Made by a program: the position numbers and the translations under genes. The notes beneath the pieces were generated by a model, which saw only the letters and a program-made list of their open reading frames with translations, was not told the origin of the DNA and made no database searches. From Roseiarcus sp963696665 (lineage in GTDB: Bacteria > Pseudomonadota > Alphaproteobacteria > Rhizobiales > Beijerinckiaceae): a DNA stretch of 64,000 nt. The stretch covers positions 62,001 to 126,000 of the forward strand of contig CAVOLE010000013.1 of assembly GCA_963696665.1 (NCBI GenBank). The letters run 5' to 3'. Shown here one piece after another: positions 8,448 to 15,692 of this stretch. Every line of letters starts with the position of its first letter. Positions within the stretch are counted from its first letter, which is position 1.

Positions 8448-9383
8448 ATGTCAGCCCCAAAATTCCGCTCGTCCGCGGGCGCCTTCGCGGGCGCAGCCGC
8501 GGCCCTGTGGCTCACGCCCGCCTACCCTCATGCCGTCTGCGGCGACCGCATCTTCCCGGCGACGCTCGCTATCGACGATCCCGGCGTCACCGACGAACTC
8601 ACGCTGCCAACCGTCAGCTATGTTCCCTTCAATTCCGACGGCGCCCACGAGTGGGATGCGAGCTTCAGCTGGACCAAGACGATCACCCCGGGCCTCAGCG
8701 TGGTGATCGGCTCCGGACCGTCCTGGGAGCACCCGGGCGGCTATGGCTGGAACGCGCTCGACACCGAGCTGCAGTGGCAGGCGCTATGCATCCCGGACGC
8801 CGAGTTCATGATGAAGGTCGGCTTCGACATATCCTGGGCAGGAACCGGCGCTGGAGCGCTGGCCGGCTCCGGCGGGCAAAACACTTACTCTCCATTGGTG
8901 GATTTTGGTCTCGGCTTCGGGACGTTGCCGTCCTCGCTGAAATACTTGCGCCCGTTCGCCATAACCGGCGAATTCAGCACAACCACGCCGGGGCAGGACT
9001 GGACCAACGGGAACCCCAACGTGTCCACTTTCAACTGGGGGTTCACCCTCCAGTACAGCCTGCCCTACTTCAACTCGCAGGTGGCTTCGATCGACAACGA
9101 CTTCCTCAAGCACCTGATCCCGGTGGCCGAGTTCGCCTTCCAGACGCCGATCCACAACGGCGGAGCCGCTGGGCAGCCGCAAACCGGATATCTCCAGCCG
9201 GGCGCTGTCTACATAACTGACAAATGGCAGCTCGCCCTCGAGGCCATGGTCCCGATGACCGGAGCAACGGGTCACGGCGTCGGCGTGATCGGCTCGCTTG
9301 ACTTCTATCTCGACGACATCGCGCCCGACACGCTCGGTCGGCCGATCTTTCCCCACGGATTTGGCATAGCGCCAGGAATCTAA
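8448..9383 (+). CDS. Predicted outer-membrane/periplasmic protein of the copper locus
   Basis: A 311-residue protein with a signal peptide (hydrophobic AGAFAGAAAALWLTPAYPHA, cut near residue 28). The rest alternates polar and aromatic residues in short strands (ELQWQALC, FNWGFTLQYSLPYF, KWQLALEAMVPM), which suggests an outer-membrane beta-barrel. It closes with a Phe/Gly-rich stretch (FPHGFGIAPGI). I do not recognise a characterised family. It lies between DUF2946 and copC with small gaps, so it is probably co-transcribed and concerned with metal passage or sensing at the outer membrane (inference). Confidence 0.65.
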   Translation: MSAPKFRSSAGAFAGAAAALWLTPAYPHAVCGDRIFPATLAIDDPGVTDELTLPTVSYVPFNSDGAHEWDASFSWTKTITPGLSVVIGSGPSWEHPGGYGWNALDTELQWQALCIPDAEFMMKVGFDISWAGTGAGALAGSGGQNTYSPLVDFGLGFGTLPSSLKYLRPFAITGEFSTTTPGQDWTNGNPNVSTFNWGFTLQYSLPYFNSQVASIDNDFLKHLIPVAEFAFQTPIHNGGAAGQPQTGYLQPGAVYITDKWQLALEAMVPMTGATGHGVGVIGSLDFYLDDIAPDTLGRPIFPHGFGIAPGI

Positions 9384-9402
9384 CTTGAAGGAGCATGAAC
9401 TC

Positions 9403-9765
9403 GTGCGCACCCACTCTCTCAAACTTCCCCTATCTCTCGCCTTCGCTCTCACCGCCGCCCAAGCTTTCGCCCACGCTCAGCTCGAGAAGGCGACGCCCGC
9501 CGTCGGCGGCACGGTCGCTTCGGCGAGCGAAATCCGGCTCGAATTCAGCGAGGGCGTCGAACCGAAATTCACCAAGGTTTCGTTGACCGGTCCGGGCGGC
9601 GCCGTGCCTCTCGGGGCGGGGAAAACGGAGCCAAGCAACCAGGCTGTGCTGATCGTGCCGATTTCCAAACCCCTGCCGGCTGGCGCTTACAAGGTGCATT
9701 GGCAGGCGGTGTCGGTCGACACCCACCACACCCAGGGAACCTTCGAATTCACGGTGAAGCCATGA
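9403..9765 (+). CDS. copC: CopC domain-containing periplasmic copper-binding protein
   Basis: A 120-residue protein. I choose the GTG start (VRTHSLKLPL) because AAGGAG lies 9 bases before it; an upstream TTG at 9385 is in frame. The signal peptide ends AQAFA and the mature chain starts HAQLEKATPAVGG, which places His at the N-terminus as needed for the Cu(II) site. The distal ligands appear in VDTHHTQGTFEFTV (Asp and His). This is a full copper-binding CopC. Its stop overlaps the start of the second copC (ATGA), so the two are translationally coupled. Confidence 0.88.
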   Translation: MRTHSLKLPLSLAFALTAAQAFAHAQLEKATPAVGGTVASASEIRLEFSEGVEPKFTKVSLTGPGGAVPLGAGKTEPSNQAVLIVPISKPLPAGAYKVHWQAVSVDTHHTQGTFEFTVKP

Positions 9766-10136
9766 CCGCCGCAATCAGGCGCTTCCTTAGCGTCTCTGGC
9801 GCGCTCGCCGTTGTCTGCGTTGCGAGCGCCGCATTCGCCCAGGCCCAATTCGTGAAGGCGACGCCCGCCGTCGGCGGCAAAATCGATTCGGCGACCGAAG
9901 TCCGGCTCGAATTCAGCGAGCGCATCGACCCTCGATTCTCCGGCCTGACGTTGACCGCGCCGCACGGCGTCAATGTCGAGCTTGGCGAACCCGAGGTCGA
10001 AAGCGGCGATCCGCGCGTGCTTGTGGTCCCGATCACCAACGTGCTCCAGCCCGGCCCCTACACCGTGTATTGGCGCGTCGTCTCGTTCGACAATCACGCG
10101 ACCCAGGGCGAGTTCAGTTTCACCGTGAAGCCGTGA
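9762..10136 (+). CDS. Second CopC domain protein, N-terminal His ligand replaced
   Basis: A 124-residue paralogue of the preceding CopC, sharing the ATPAVGG segment and the closing FTVKP. The signal peptide is MTAAIRRFLSVSGALAVVCVASAAFA. The mature N-terminus is QAQFVKATP, so the copper-ligating His1 of CopC is replaced by Gln. The distal pair is kept as FDNHATQGEFSFTV. The Cu(II) site would therefore be incomplete or different. Its ATG overlaps the previous stop. It may be a scaffold or a binder of lower affinity. Confidence 0.85.
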   Translation: MTAAIRRFLSVSGALAVVCVASAAFAQAQFVKATPAVGGKIDSATEVRLEFSERIDPRFSGLTLTAPHGVNVELGEPEVESGDPRVLVVPITNVLQPGPYTVYWRVVSFDNHATQGEFSFTVKP

Positions 10137-10164
10137 TGAGCCTTAAAACCGGAAGGGATCGACT

Positions 10165-10665
10165 ATGAGACATTCCTCGATTTTCGCGCTGACGCTCGCT
10201 CTCGCCTTAAGCGCGACGCCTGCGCTGGCGCAGGAGTTCAAGGCGGGAGACATCGTGATCGAGAAGCCTTGGGCGCGCGCGACCCCGAAGGGCGCCGAGG
10301 TCGGAGGCGGCTATGTGACAATCCAAAACAAGGGCGCCACGCCCGACCGCCTGACCGGCGGCTCGGCGGACTTCGCCACCGTCGAAATCCATCAGATGAA
10401 GTCCGAAAACGGCGTCTCGCAAATGCGCGAGCTCAAGGACGGGCTCGCCATTCCCGCCCATGGCTCAGTCGGACTCTCGCCTGGCGGCTATCATCTGATG
10501 TTCACCCACCTGACCCATCCGCTGACGAAGGGTGAGACCCTCAAGGCGACGCTCAATTTCGAACATGCCGGCCCGATCGCAGTCGAGTTCAGCGTGATGG
10601 GAATTGGCGCGTCGGGAAGCGGCGGCATGAAGGGCATGGAGAACATGAAGGGCATGAAGAAGTAA
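10165..10665 (+). CDS. PCuAC-type periplasmic copper chaperone
   Basis: A 166-residue protein with a clean signal peptide (MRHSSIFALTLALALSATPALA). It belongs to the PCuAC (DUF461) family, which delivers Cu(I) in the periplasm, for instance to cytochrome oxidase. The ligand pattern is visible: His and Met in VEIHQMKSENGVSQM and His and Met in GGYHLMF. The C-terminus has an added Met-rich tail (MKGMENMKGMKK), a common extra Cu(I)-binding element. An AAGGGA ribosome site precedes the ATG. It follows the two copC genes in the same direction. Confidence 0.9.
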   Translation: MRHSSIFALTLALALSATPALAQEFKAGDIVIEKPWARATPKGAEVGGGYVTIQNKGATPDRLTGGSADFATVEIHQMKSENGVSQMRELKDGLAIPAHGSVGLSPGGYHLMFTHLTHPLTKGETLKATLNFEHAGPIAVEFSVMGIGASGSGGMKGMENMKGMKK

Positions 10666-10710
10666 GCCGCATGCGGCCGAGCGCGCGAAGCGGCGATCGC
10701 TCGCAACCTC

Positions 10711-10734
10711 GTCGCCCTCAGGGTTGAGGGCGAC
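10711..10734 (+). promoter_or_regulatory. Hairpin covering the copD ribosome binding site
   Basis: GTCGCCCTCA and TGAGGGCGAC form a perfect 10-bp stem with loop GGGT. The only Shine-Dalgarno-like sequence for copD, GAGGG (10726-10730), lies inside the 3' arm, about 10 bases before the ATG at 10741. The stem could limit copD translation or mark RNA processing. There is no U-tract, so it is not a terminator. Confidence 0.5.
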
Positions 10735-10740
10735 CACCCC

Positions 10741-11674
10741 ATGATCGCGCTCGCCGTCTGCCGTTTCATCCACTTCATGTCGGCGATGCTGGCGTTCGGC
10801 ATGAGCGCCTATCTTTGGGTCTATGCGCCGGAACGGCTCAAGCTCGCGCTGTCGCCCGTCGCGCGCCGCATCGCGCTTATCGCCAGCGTCGTTGCGCTCA
10901 TCACTGCGATCGCATGGCTCCAGCTCGAGTCCGCCTCGATGGCTGACGACTGGAGCGCCGCGACCGATCCCGAAGCGATCCGCGCGGTGCTCACCGACAC
11001 CGCGTTCGGCCATGTCTGGGCGGCGCATCTCGTTCTGGCGGCGGCGCTGGTCGCTGTCGTCGTGCTAAAGTTCCTCGGCGCGCGCTTTTCGCGAAAAACC
11101 GGCTTCTACTTTTTCGCGGCCCGCTCCCCGCCCGCGCGCCCGATGGGCGGCGACGTCGCTTGTATCGGGTGCGCTGCTGGCGAGCCTCGGCCTCGTCGGC
11201 CACGCCGCGATGCAGAGCGGCGCCGAAGGCGTCCTGCATCGCGCGAACCACGCCGTCCATCTCTTGACGACGGGCGCGTGGATCGGCGGCCTTGTTCCGT
11301 TCGCGATGTGCCTTCGCGCCTATGAGCGCGACGATCTGCGCAAAGACGCGGTCGGGGCGATGGCCGGCTTTTCCTTCTGGGGCCAGTTCATCGTCGCCGC
11401 GATCGTGCTCACAGGCGTCGTCAATATCGCCTTGACATCCGGTCGCCCCCCGATCCCGCCGACGACGCCCTACCGCGCGCTTCTCGTCGCGAAAATCATC
11501 CTCGTCGCGATCATGATCTCGCTTGCGCTCTTCAATCGCTTTGTCCTCGCGCCGCGGCTCAAGGCGAGCGCCAGAGCGCTCGCGGCCTTGCGCTTAACCA
11601 GCGCGGCGGAAATCGCGCTGGGCTCGCTCGTCGTCGCGCTCGTCAGCGTGTTTGCGCTGCTCGATCCGGCGTGA
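10741..11674 (+). pseudogene. copD: CopD family copper resistance/uptake membrane protein, frameshifted
   Basis: Two overlapping frames together give one CopD of about 310 residues. The first (from ATG 10741) encodes MIALAVCRFIHFMSAMLAFGMSAYLWVYAP through VVVLKFLGARFSRKTGFYFFAARSPPAR. The second carries on as RWAATSLVSGALLASLGLVGHAAMQSGAEG and runs through HRANHAVHLLTTGAWIGGL to the stop at 11674. Removing one C from the CCC run at about 11139-11141 joins them. The His residues typical of CopD in the first and later membrane helices are present. Either the assembly has a one-base insertion or the gene is inactivated. CopD would be the inner-membrane copper transporter fed by CopC. Confidence 0.8.
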
Positions 11675-11767
11675 GGCGATAGGCGATAGCCCCTATTGAG
11701 CCGCAAGCGTTTGCGGCGTCATAGTCCTAGGCTTGCCTGAGCTTCGCGCTACGCAACTGAGGCATTG

Positions 11768-11783
11768 TGTGACCGCGATCACA
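11768..11783. promoter_or_regulatory. CRP-like binding site TGTGA-N6-TCACA
   Basis: TGTGACCGCGATCACA matches the classic CRP half-sites TGTGA and TCACA with the required 6-base spacer. It lies 99 bases upstream of the oleate hydratase ATG. No CRP/FNR-type gene is in the window. Confidence 0.45.
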
Positions 11784-11882
11784 GTTCCTGCCGCGTCAAG
11801 CGCATAGTGGTAAACCAGGGCGCCAGGCGCGTCGGCGCTTGAGCTTGAGGACGCGGTTCGCGGCCGCGGACGGGAGGGGCGG

Positions 11883-13460
11883 ATGAAGGCGCATATTGTC
11901 GGCGGCGGGTTTGGCGGACTGGCGGCGGCGGCGCTGCTCATCCGGAACGCCAACGTGCCCGGCCGGGACATCACGATCTACGAGGCGGGTGGCGATCTCG
12001 GCGGCGGGTACTTTCTCCAGGGCAATCCGGCGAGCGGCTACAATCTGCCAGGCTCTGTCTTCGACAAGGAATTCCGCTGCGGGTTCGATCTGCTCTCGTC
12101 GATCCCGACACTGGCCGACCCGAAGGTTTCCGTCAGGGATCAATTCTTCACCTTCAATAACGCCAACCCCTACAACGATCAGGCGCACATTCTCGATCGC
12201 AACGGCGCCATCGTGCATGAGCGCCATTTCGGCCTCGGCTTCTCGGACGCGCTCGCGCTCCTTCGCGTCTCGGTGACGCCCGAAACCATGCTCGACGGGC
12301 GCTGCATCAAGGAGTTCTTCTCCCCCGACTTCTTCAACACCGAATTCTGGCTGCTCTGGTCGACGATCATGGGATCGCTGCCGCAGCATAGCGTGATCGA
12401 GTTCCGGCGCTACATGAACCGCTTCCTCTACCTGTTCCCCCACCTGTCGACCATGGCGGGGGTGATGCGCACGCCCTTCAACCAGAACGAAGCGTTCGTC
12501 AAACCTTTGGTCGCCTGGCTCGCGGCCACGCCGCAAAACGTGAACTTTGTGACCGGCGCCTTGGTCAAAGACATAGGGTTCGAGCCCGCGCCTAACCGTA
12601 TCACCGTCAACACGCTCGACTACGAAAAGAATGGCGCTGCGACTTCGGTCGCCGTCGCGCCGGAGGACATCGTGCTCGTGACCACCGGGTCGCAGGCCGC
12701 CGACCGCTCCTCCGGAACGATGAACGCGGCGCCGGGGGCGCCGCCCAACCCGGGGCAGTCATGGGCGTTGTGGAGTCTTTTGGCCCGGGGGCGCACGGGT
12801 TTCGGCGATCCCACCAAGTACTTCGGCGCCCCGCAGATCGACGATTCGCGCTGGGTAACGTTTACAGTCACCACAACGGGCTCCGAATTCGTCGAGCGGA
12901 TCACCAAGCTACTCGGCGGCGTCGAGCCTGGATGTGGCGGGCTCCAGACCTTGAGGGACTCGGGCTGGGTGATCTCGTTCTCGATCTTCCACCAGCCGGA
13001 AGTCATCGGTCAGCCCAAAGGCACATATGTCTGGTGGGGCTATGGGCTCCATCCCGAACGCCCGGGCAGTTTTATCAAGAAGCCGATGGTTCAATGCACC
13101 GGCGCGGAAATCCTCGAGGAGGTGCTGCGGAACTTACAGTTTGACGACCAGCTTGACGTGATCATGAAGTCGTCGATCTGCATTCCCTGCGACCTGCCCT
13201 ATGTGAACAACATCTGGCTTAAGCGCAGCCGCGGCGACAGGCCGCCTGTGGTTCCACAGGGGTCGACCAATCTCGGGCTCATCGGGCAGTACGTCGAGCT
13301 CGAGCAGGACATCGCTTTCACCTTCGAATATTCCACTCGCTCGGCCTGGGAGGCGATTCACCAGTTGCTCAAGCGAGGCCCCGCCCCGCCGCCCGTCTAT
13401 CAGGGACAAGTCGATCCGAAGGGAATCTTGGCCGCCTTGGAGGTGTTCCTGGCGCCATGA
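11883..13460 (+). CDS. ohyA: Oleate hydratase (myosin-cross-reactive antigen family)
   Basis: A 525-residue FAD-dependent fatty acid hydratase, which adds water to cis-9 double bonds to form 10-hydroxy fatty acids. The N-terminus has the dinucleotide motif GGGFGGLAAAALL followed by the acidic residue of the FAD fold in ITIYEAGGDLGGG. Family landmarks include FNQNEAFVKPLVAWL, FTVTTTGSEF, WVISFSIFHQPEVIGQP and the terminal GLIGQYVELEQDIAFTFEYS. The ATG has a strong GGAGGGG site. It stands alone, behind a CRP-like site at 11768-11783. Members act in detoxification of unsaturated fatty acids. Confidence 0.93.
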   Translation: MKAHIVGGGFGGLAAAALLIRNANVPGRDITIYEAGGDLGGGYFLQGNPASGYNLPGSVFDKEFRCGFDLLSSIPTLADPKVSVRDQFFTFNNANPYNDQAHILDRNGAIVHERHFGLGFSDALALLRVSVTPETMLDGRCIKEFFSPDFFNTEFWLLWSTIMGSLPQHSVIEFRRYMNRFLYLFPHLSTMAGVMRTPFNQNEAFVKPLVAWLAATPQNVNFVTGALVKDIGFEPAPNRITVNTLDYEKNGAATSVAVAPEDIVLVTTGSQAADRSSGTMNAAPGAPPNPGQSWALWSLLARGRTGFGDPTKYFGAPQIDDSRWVTFTVTTTGSEFVERITKLLGGVEPGCGGLQTLRDSGWVISFSIFHQPEVIGQPKGTYVWWGYGLHPERPGSFIKKPMVQCTGAEILEEVLRNLQFDDQLDVIMKSSICIPCDLPYVNNIWLKRSRGDRPPVVPQGSTNLGLIGQYVELEQDIAFTFEYSTRSAWEAIHQLLKRGPAPPPVYQGQVDPKGILAALEVFLAP

Positions 13461-13506
13461 CGCGGTAGCGGGATTTCGAATTCGTGGCGTCCGCTTGGCT
13501 GGCGGC

Positions 13507-14319
13507 TCAGCGATGTCCGATGCCGCCCTGTCCGAACGCCCCGCCGCCGCCGTGGAAGACTCCGGCCCCTCCGACCCCATGAAACCCGCCGCCAGCGACA
13601 CCGGGAAAGGCGTGCGCGCCGATGTGCGGAGCTCCCAGCCCGCCGGCGTGGAAAGTCCCGACGCCAGCAAAGCCTGGAGAAGCGGGCGCGCCGATGTGGG
13701 GAGTTCCGATCGCGCCCCCGGGATGGAAGCCTCCGACGCCCGTAAAGCCCGGCGAAACGGGCGCGCCGATGTGGGGAGTTCCGATCGCGCGCCCGGGATG
13801 GAAACCTCCGACGCCCGTAAAGCCCGGGGAAACGGGCGCGCCGATATGTGGAATTCGGGCGCTATGAAACTGGTGAAAATTGCCGCCGCCGAGGCCGCCG
13901 TGGAATCCGCCGCCGGCAAAACCGGGGGTGACGGTCGCCGCGCCGGCGTGGAAATTGGGCGAGACGCGGACGCCAGCACCTAGGCGGGCGGACGGCGCGC
14001 TGGGATAAATCGGTTTCGGCTGGGGACGCGCAACGATGACGCCATGGCGATGATGTCGCCGAATTGCTGGAACGATGATCGGGGCGACAGAGCCCGGCCC
14101 GCCAAAACCGCTGTTCCATTCATTGCCGCACGGATAGTAGCCGGGCCCGTTCCAGCCGTTGTCGTACCAGCAATTGCCGGAGTATTGCACCGTTTGCACG
14201 GGCGATAGATGTGCGAACGAGGAGAGCGCGCCGCCGCTCATCTCCGCGACGCCCGCTTCCGCGTCGCTGGCCAGAAGCGCCGAAGCGAGCCCCAGGTAGG
14301 TGAGGACGCGCAAAGTCAT
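13507..14319 (-). CDS. Secreted Gly/His-rich tandem-repeat protein
   Basis: About 270 residues. I use the ATG giving MTLRVLTYLGLASALLASDAEA, a good signal peptide with AGGA upstream. The mature N-terminal part is Cys/Trp/Tyr/Asn-rich (GNCWYDNGWNGPGYYPCG) and includes the basic segment RRHHRHG. The C-terminal half has three to four 25-residue repeats of the form PHIGAPVSPGFTGVGGFHPG plus AIGT, then FHGGGGAFGQGG. Regularly spaced His in a Gly-rich, secreted chain suggests a surface or metal-binding protein. I do not recognise a family. Translations on the opposite strand through this repeat are shadows. Confidence 0.6.
   Translation of the reverse strand: MTLRVLTYLGLASALLASDAEAGVAEMSGGALSSFAHLSPVQTVQYSGNCWYDNGWNGPGYYPCGNEWNSGFGGPGSVAPIIVPAIRRHHRHGVIVARPQPKPIYPSAPSARLGAGVRVSPNFHAGAATVTPGFAGGGFHGGLGGGNFHQFHSARIPHIGAPVSPGFTGVGGFHPGRAIGTPHIGAPVSPGFTGVGGFHPGGAIGTPHIGAPASPGFAGVGTFHAGGLGAPHIGAHAFPGVAGGGFHGVGGAGVFHGGGGAFGQGGIGHR
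13620..13850. repeat. 75-bp tandem repeats inside the Gly/His-rich gene
   Basis: Three near-identical 75-bp units and a diverged fourth encode the 25-residue PHIGAP...AIGT repeats. Adjacent units differ by only a few bases, which suggests recent expansion or homogenisation and possible length variation between strains. Confidence 0.75.
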
Positions 14320-14777
14320 AACTCTTTGTCCTGGAAGAAAACGGACGTTCTGCAGCAGCGCCCGCAAATTCAAATAGGAAGCAATTGCCGCATTAGCTAG
14401 ACGGCCCTCGTCCGTCCGCCTGGACCCCGTCGTCGGATCGCCGGCGCGCCGCTCCAGGCTGAACTTCGGGGAAACGCCCTGAACATAAGCCGTCGCTCCG
14501 TTTGTGCGGCAGGGTCCGCTCCCGCGACAATCATTCCCCCAGCACCCGTCTTCTGTGATTGTCGTGTCGAGAATTATATTGCCAAAAACCAGAACACCAT
14601 GTTACCTATATTGGTTCTGGCAGAATCAGCCGCGCTAGGCGTGAGCGAAGCGTGGACGGAGAGGCCGTAGGCTGTTTGAACGTTTGATCTACAACCTAAA
14701 GGGCGCAAAGCGCGCGGGAGGGAATTTTTTTTATTTTTTCCTCTCGCAACCTATTGAAAAAGCTCAATTCGAAAAAA
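14320..14777. other. Non-coding region upstream of the Gly/His-rich gene
   Basis: No gene seen. It holds a 7-bp inverted repeat CCAGAAC...GTTCTGG (14589-14620) and a T-rich stretch near 14726-14742. It runs into the array of 9-mers at 14778-14846. Confidence 0.45.
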
Positions 14778-14846
14778 TAAACGCTAGTAAACGCTAGCTA
14801 TTTTACTAGCGCTTATTAGCGTTTATGCTCCACTTATTAGCGTTTA
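14778..14846. repeat. Array of five TAAACGCTA 9-mers in direct and inverted orientation
   Basis: TAAACGCTA occurs at 14778-14786 and 14788-14796. Its complement TAGCGTTTA occurs at 14807-14815 (as TAGCGCTTA), 14817-14825 and 14838-14846. The first two are 10 bp apart, the third and fourth 10 bp apart, and the fourth and fifth 21 bp apart, so the sites fall on one helical face. Copies 1-2 and 3-4 also form a long imperfect inverted repeat. The arrangement looks like a multi-site operator or an iteron cluster. Confidence 0.75.
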
Positions 14847-14972
14847 TGCGCTTCATATTTGCATTTGCTCGGCCGCCGTTCCCGTCCTGGTTGCATTCGA
14901 AGCCGCGCGCCGGGCACCTTTTGTCGGCCGCCCGAGACGACGGTTGGGCTCGACCCTTACGCAGGTTAATAA

Positions 14973-15602
14973 TTAGGCCGGCCGGGTAAGGATGCGAGCC
15001 AGAAGTTCGCCGATAGCCCGCCTGCCGTTCTCCAACGCCGCGGTCGGATCGTCCGCTTGGGCGATCATGAGGGCGACCTCGGAGAGCGAGGCAAGCAGCA
15101 TGTGCGCGAAAGCGTCGACGAGCGACGCCGGGAGGCCCGCCTCTTTCGCGGCAGGCTCAAGCGCCGCCCTCATAAGACCAAAGGCGTGCCGCTCGTCGAT
15201 CTCGCGCCATTTCTCCCAGCCGAGCACGGACGGCGCATCGGTCAGCATGATCTGGCGCACCTCCGGATCCTGGGTGAGATCGAGGAAAGCGTCACAACCG
15301 GCGCGCACCGCCTCGATCGCGCCGCTTGCGCTCGCCGCGCGGGACAGAACCTTGTTTGTGACGTCGATCTCCACGGCCTCGAACACCGCTTCCAGGAGCG
15401 CCTCCTTGCTCTGAAAATGGTGGTAGAGCGCCCCGCGACTGATCTCGCAGGCGGCCAGCACCGCCTCGATGGAAACTGCGGCATAGCCATGCTCGGCGAA
15501 GAGACGCGTCGCCGTCTCGATAATCGCGCGGCGGGTCTCCAGCCCCCTCTCCAGCCTCTTATCGGCCGGCTTCTCTCCCGCGGGCTTCTTCAGAACGTGC
15601 AA
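14973..15602 (-). CDS. TetR family transcriptional regulator
   Basis: About 209 residues. The N-terminal helix-turn-helix is clear: RRAIIETATRLFAEHGYAAVSIEAVLAACEISRGALYHHFQSKEALLEAVF. The C-terminal ligand domain is diverse, as usual. The first usable codon is TTG at 15602, with GGAG placed very close, so the exact start is uncertain. It is divergent from the hydrolase at 15693, and two palindromic operators lie in the 90-base gap, so it very likely represses itself and the hydrolase. Confidence 0.9.
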   Translation of the reverse strand: MHVLKKPAGEKPADKRLERGLETRRAIIETATRLFAEHGYAAVSIEAVLAACEISRGALYHHFQSKEALLEAVFEAVEIDVTNKVLSRAASASGAIEAVRAGCDAFLDLTQDPEVRQIMLTDAPSVLGWEKWREIDERHAFGLMRAALEPAAKEAGLPASLVDAFAHMLLASLSEVALMIAQADDPTAALENGRRAIGELLARILTRPA

Positions 15603-15608
15603 CTCCAG

Positions 15609-15637
15609 TTGACAAACCGACTGTCGGTTTGTATAGA
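15609..15637 (+). promoter_or_regulatory. Sigma-70-type promoter of the hydrolase gene
   Basis: TTGACA (15609-15614), a 17-base spacer and TATAGA (15632-15637) make a near-consensus promoter pointing to the hydrolase at 15693. The spacer is filled by a palindromic operator, so a bound repressor would block RNA polymerase directly. Confidence 0.7.
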
Positions 15638-15651
15638 TACCGACTGTCGGT
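15613..15651. promoter_or_regulatory. Two TetR operators with core ACCGAC-T-GTCGGT
   Basis: CAAACCGACTGTCGGTTTG (15613-15631) has perfect 9-bp arms around a central T. ACCGACTGTCGGT (15639-15651) repeats the core with 6-bp arms. The centres are 23 bp apart, and they flank the -10 element. This is the expected arrangement for the divergent TetR at 14973-15602. Confidence 0.75.
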
Positions 15652-15692
15652 CGGCAAGTGCGTCGACTCCCTCATAACGGAAAGGGACAGTC

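Noticed and set aside
13620..13850. CRISPR-like repeats
   Set aside because: The 75-bp units are tandem, have no unique spacers and encode a repeated peptide. No cas genes are in the window.
13495..13983. Plus-strand repeat protein frames across the Gly/His gene
   Set aside because: The repeats read sensibly only on the minus strand, where a signal peptide leads in; the plus frames are products of the same 75-bp repeats.
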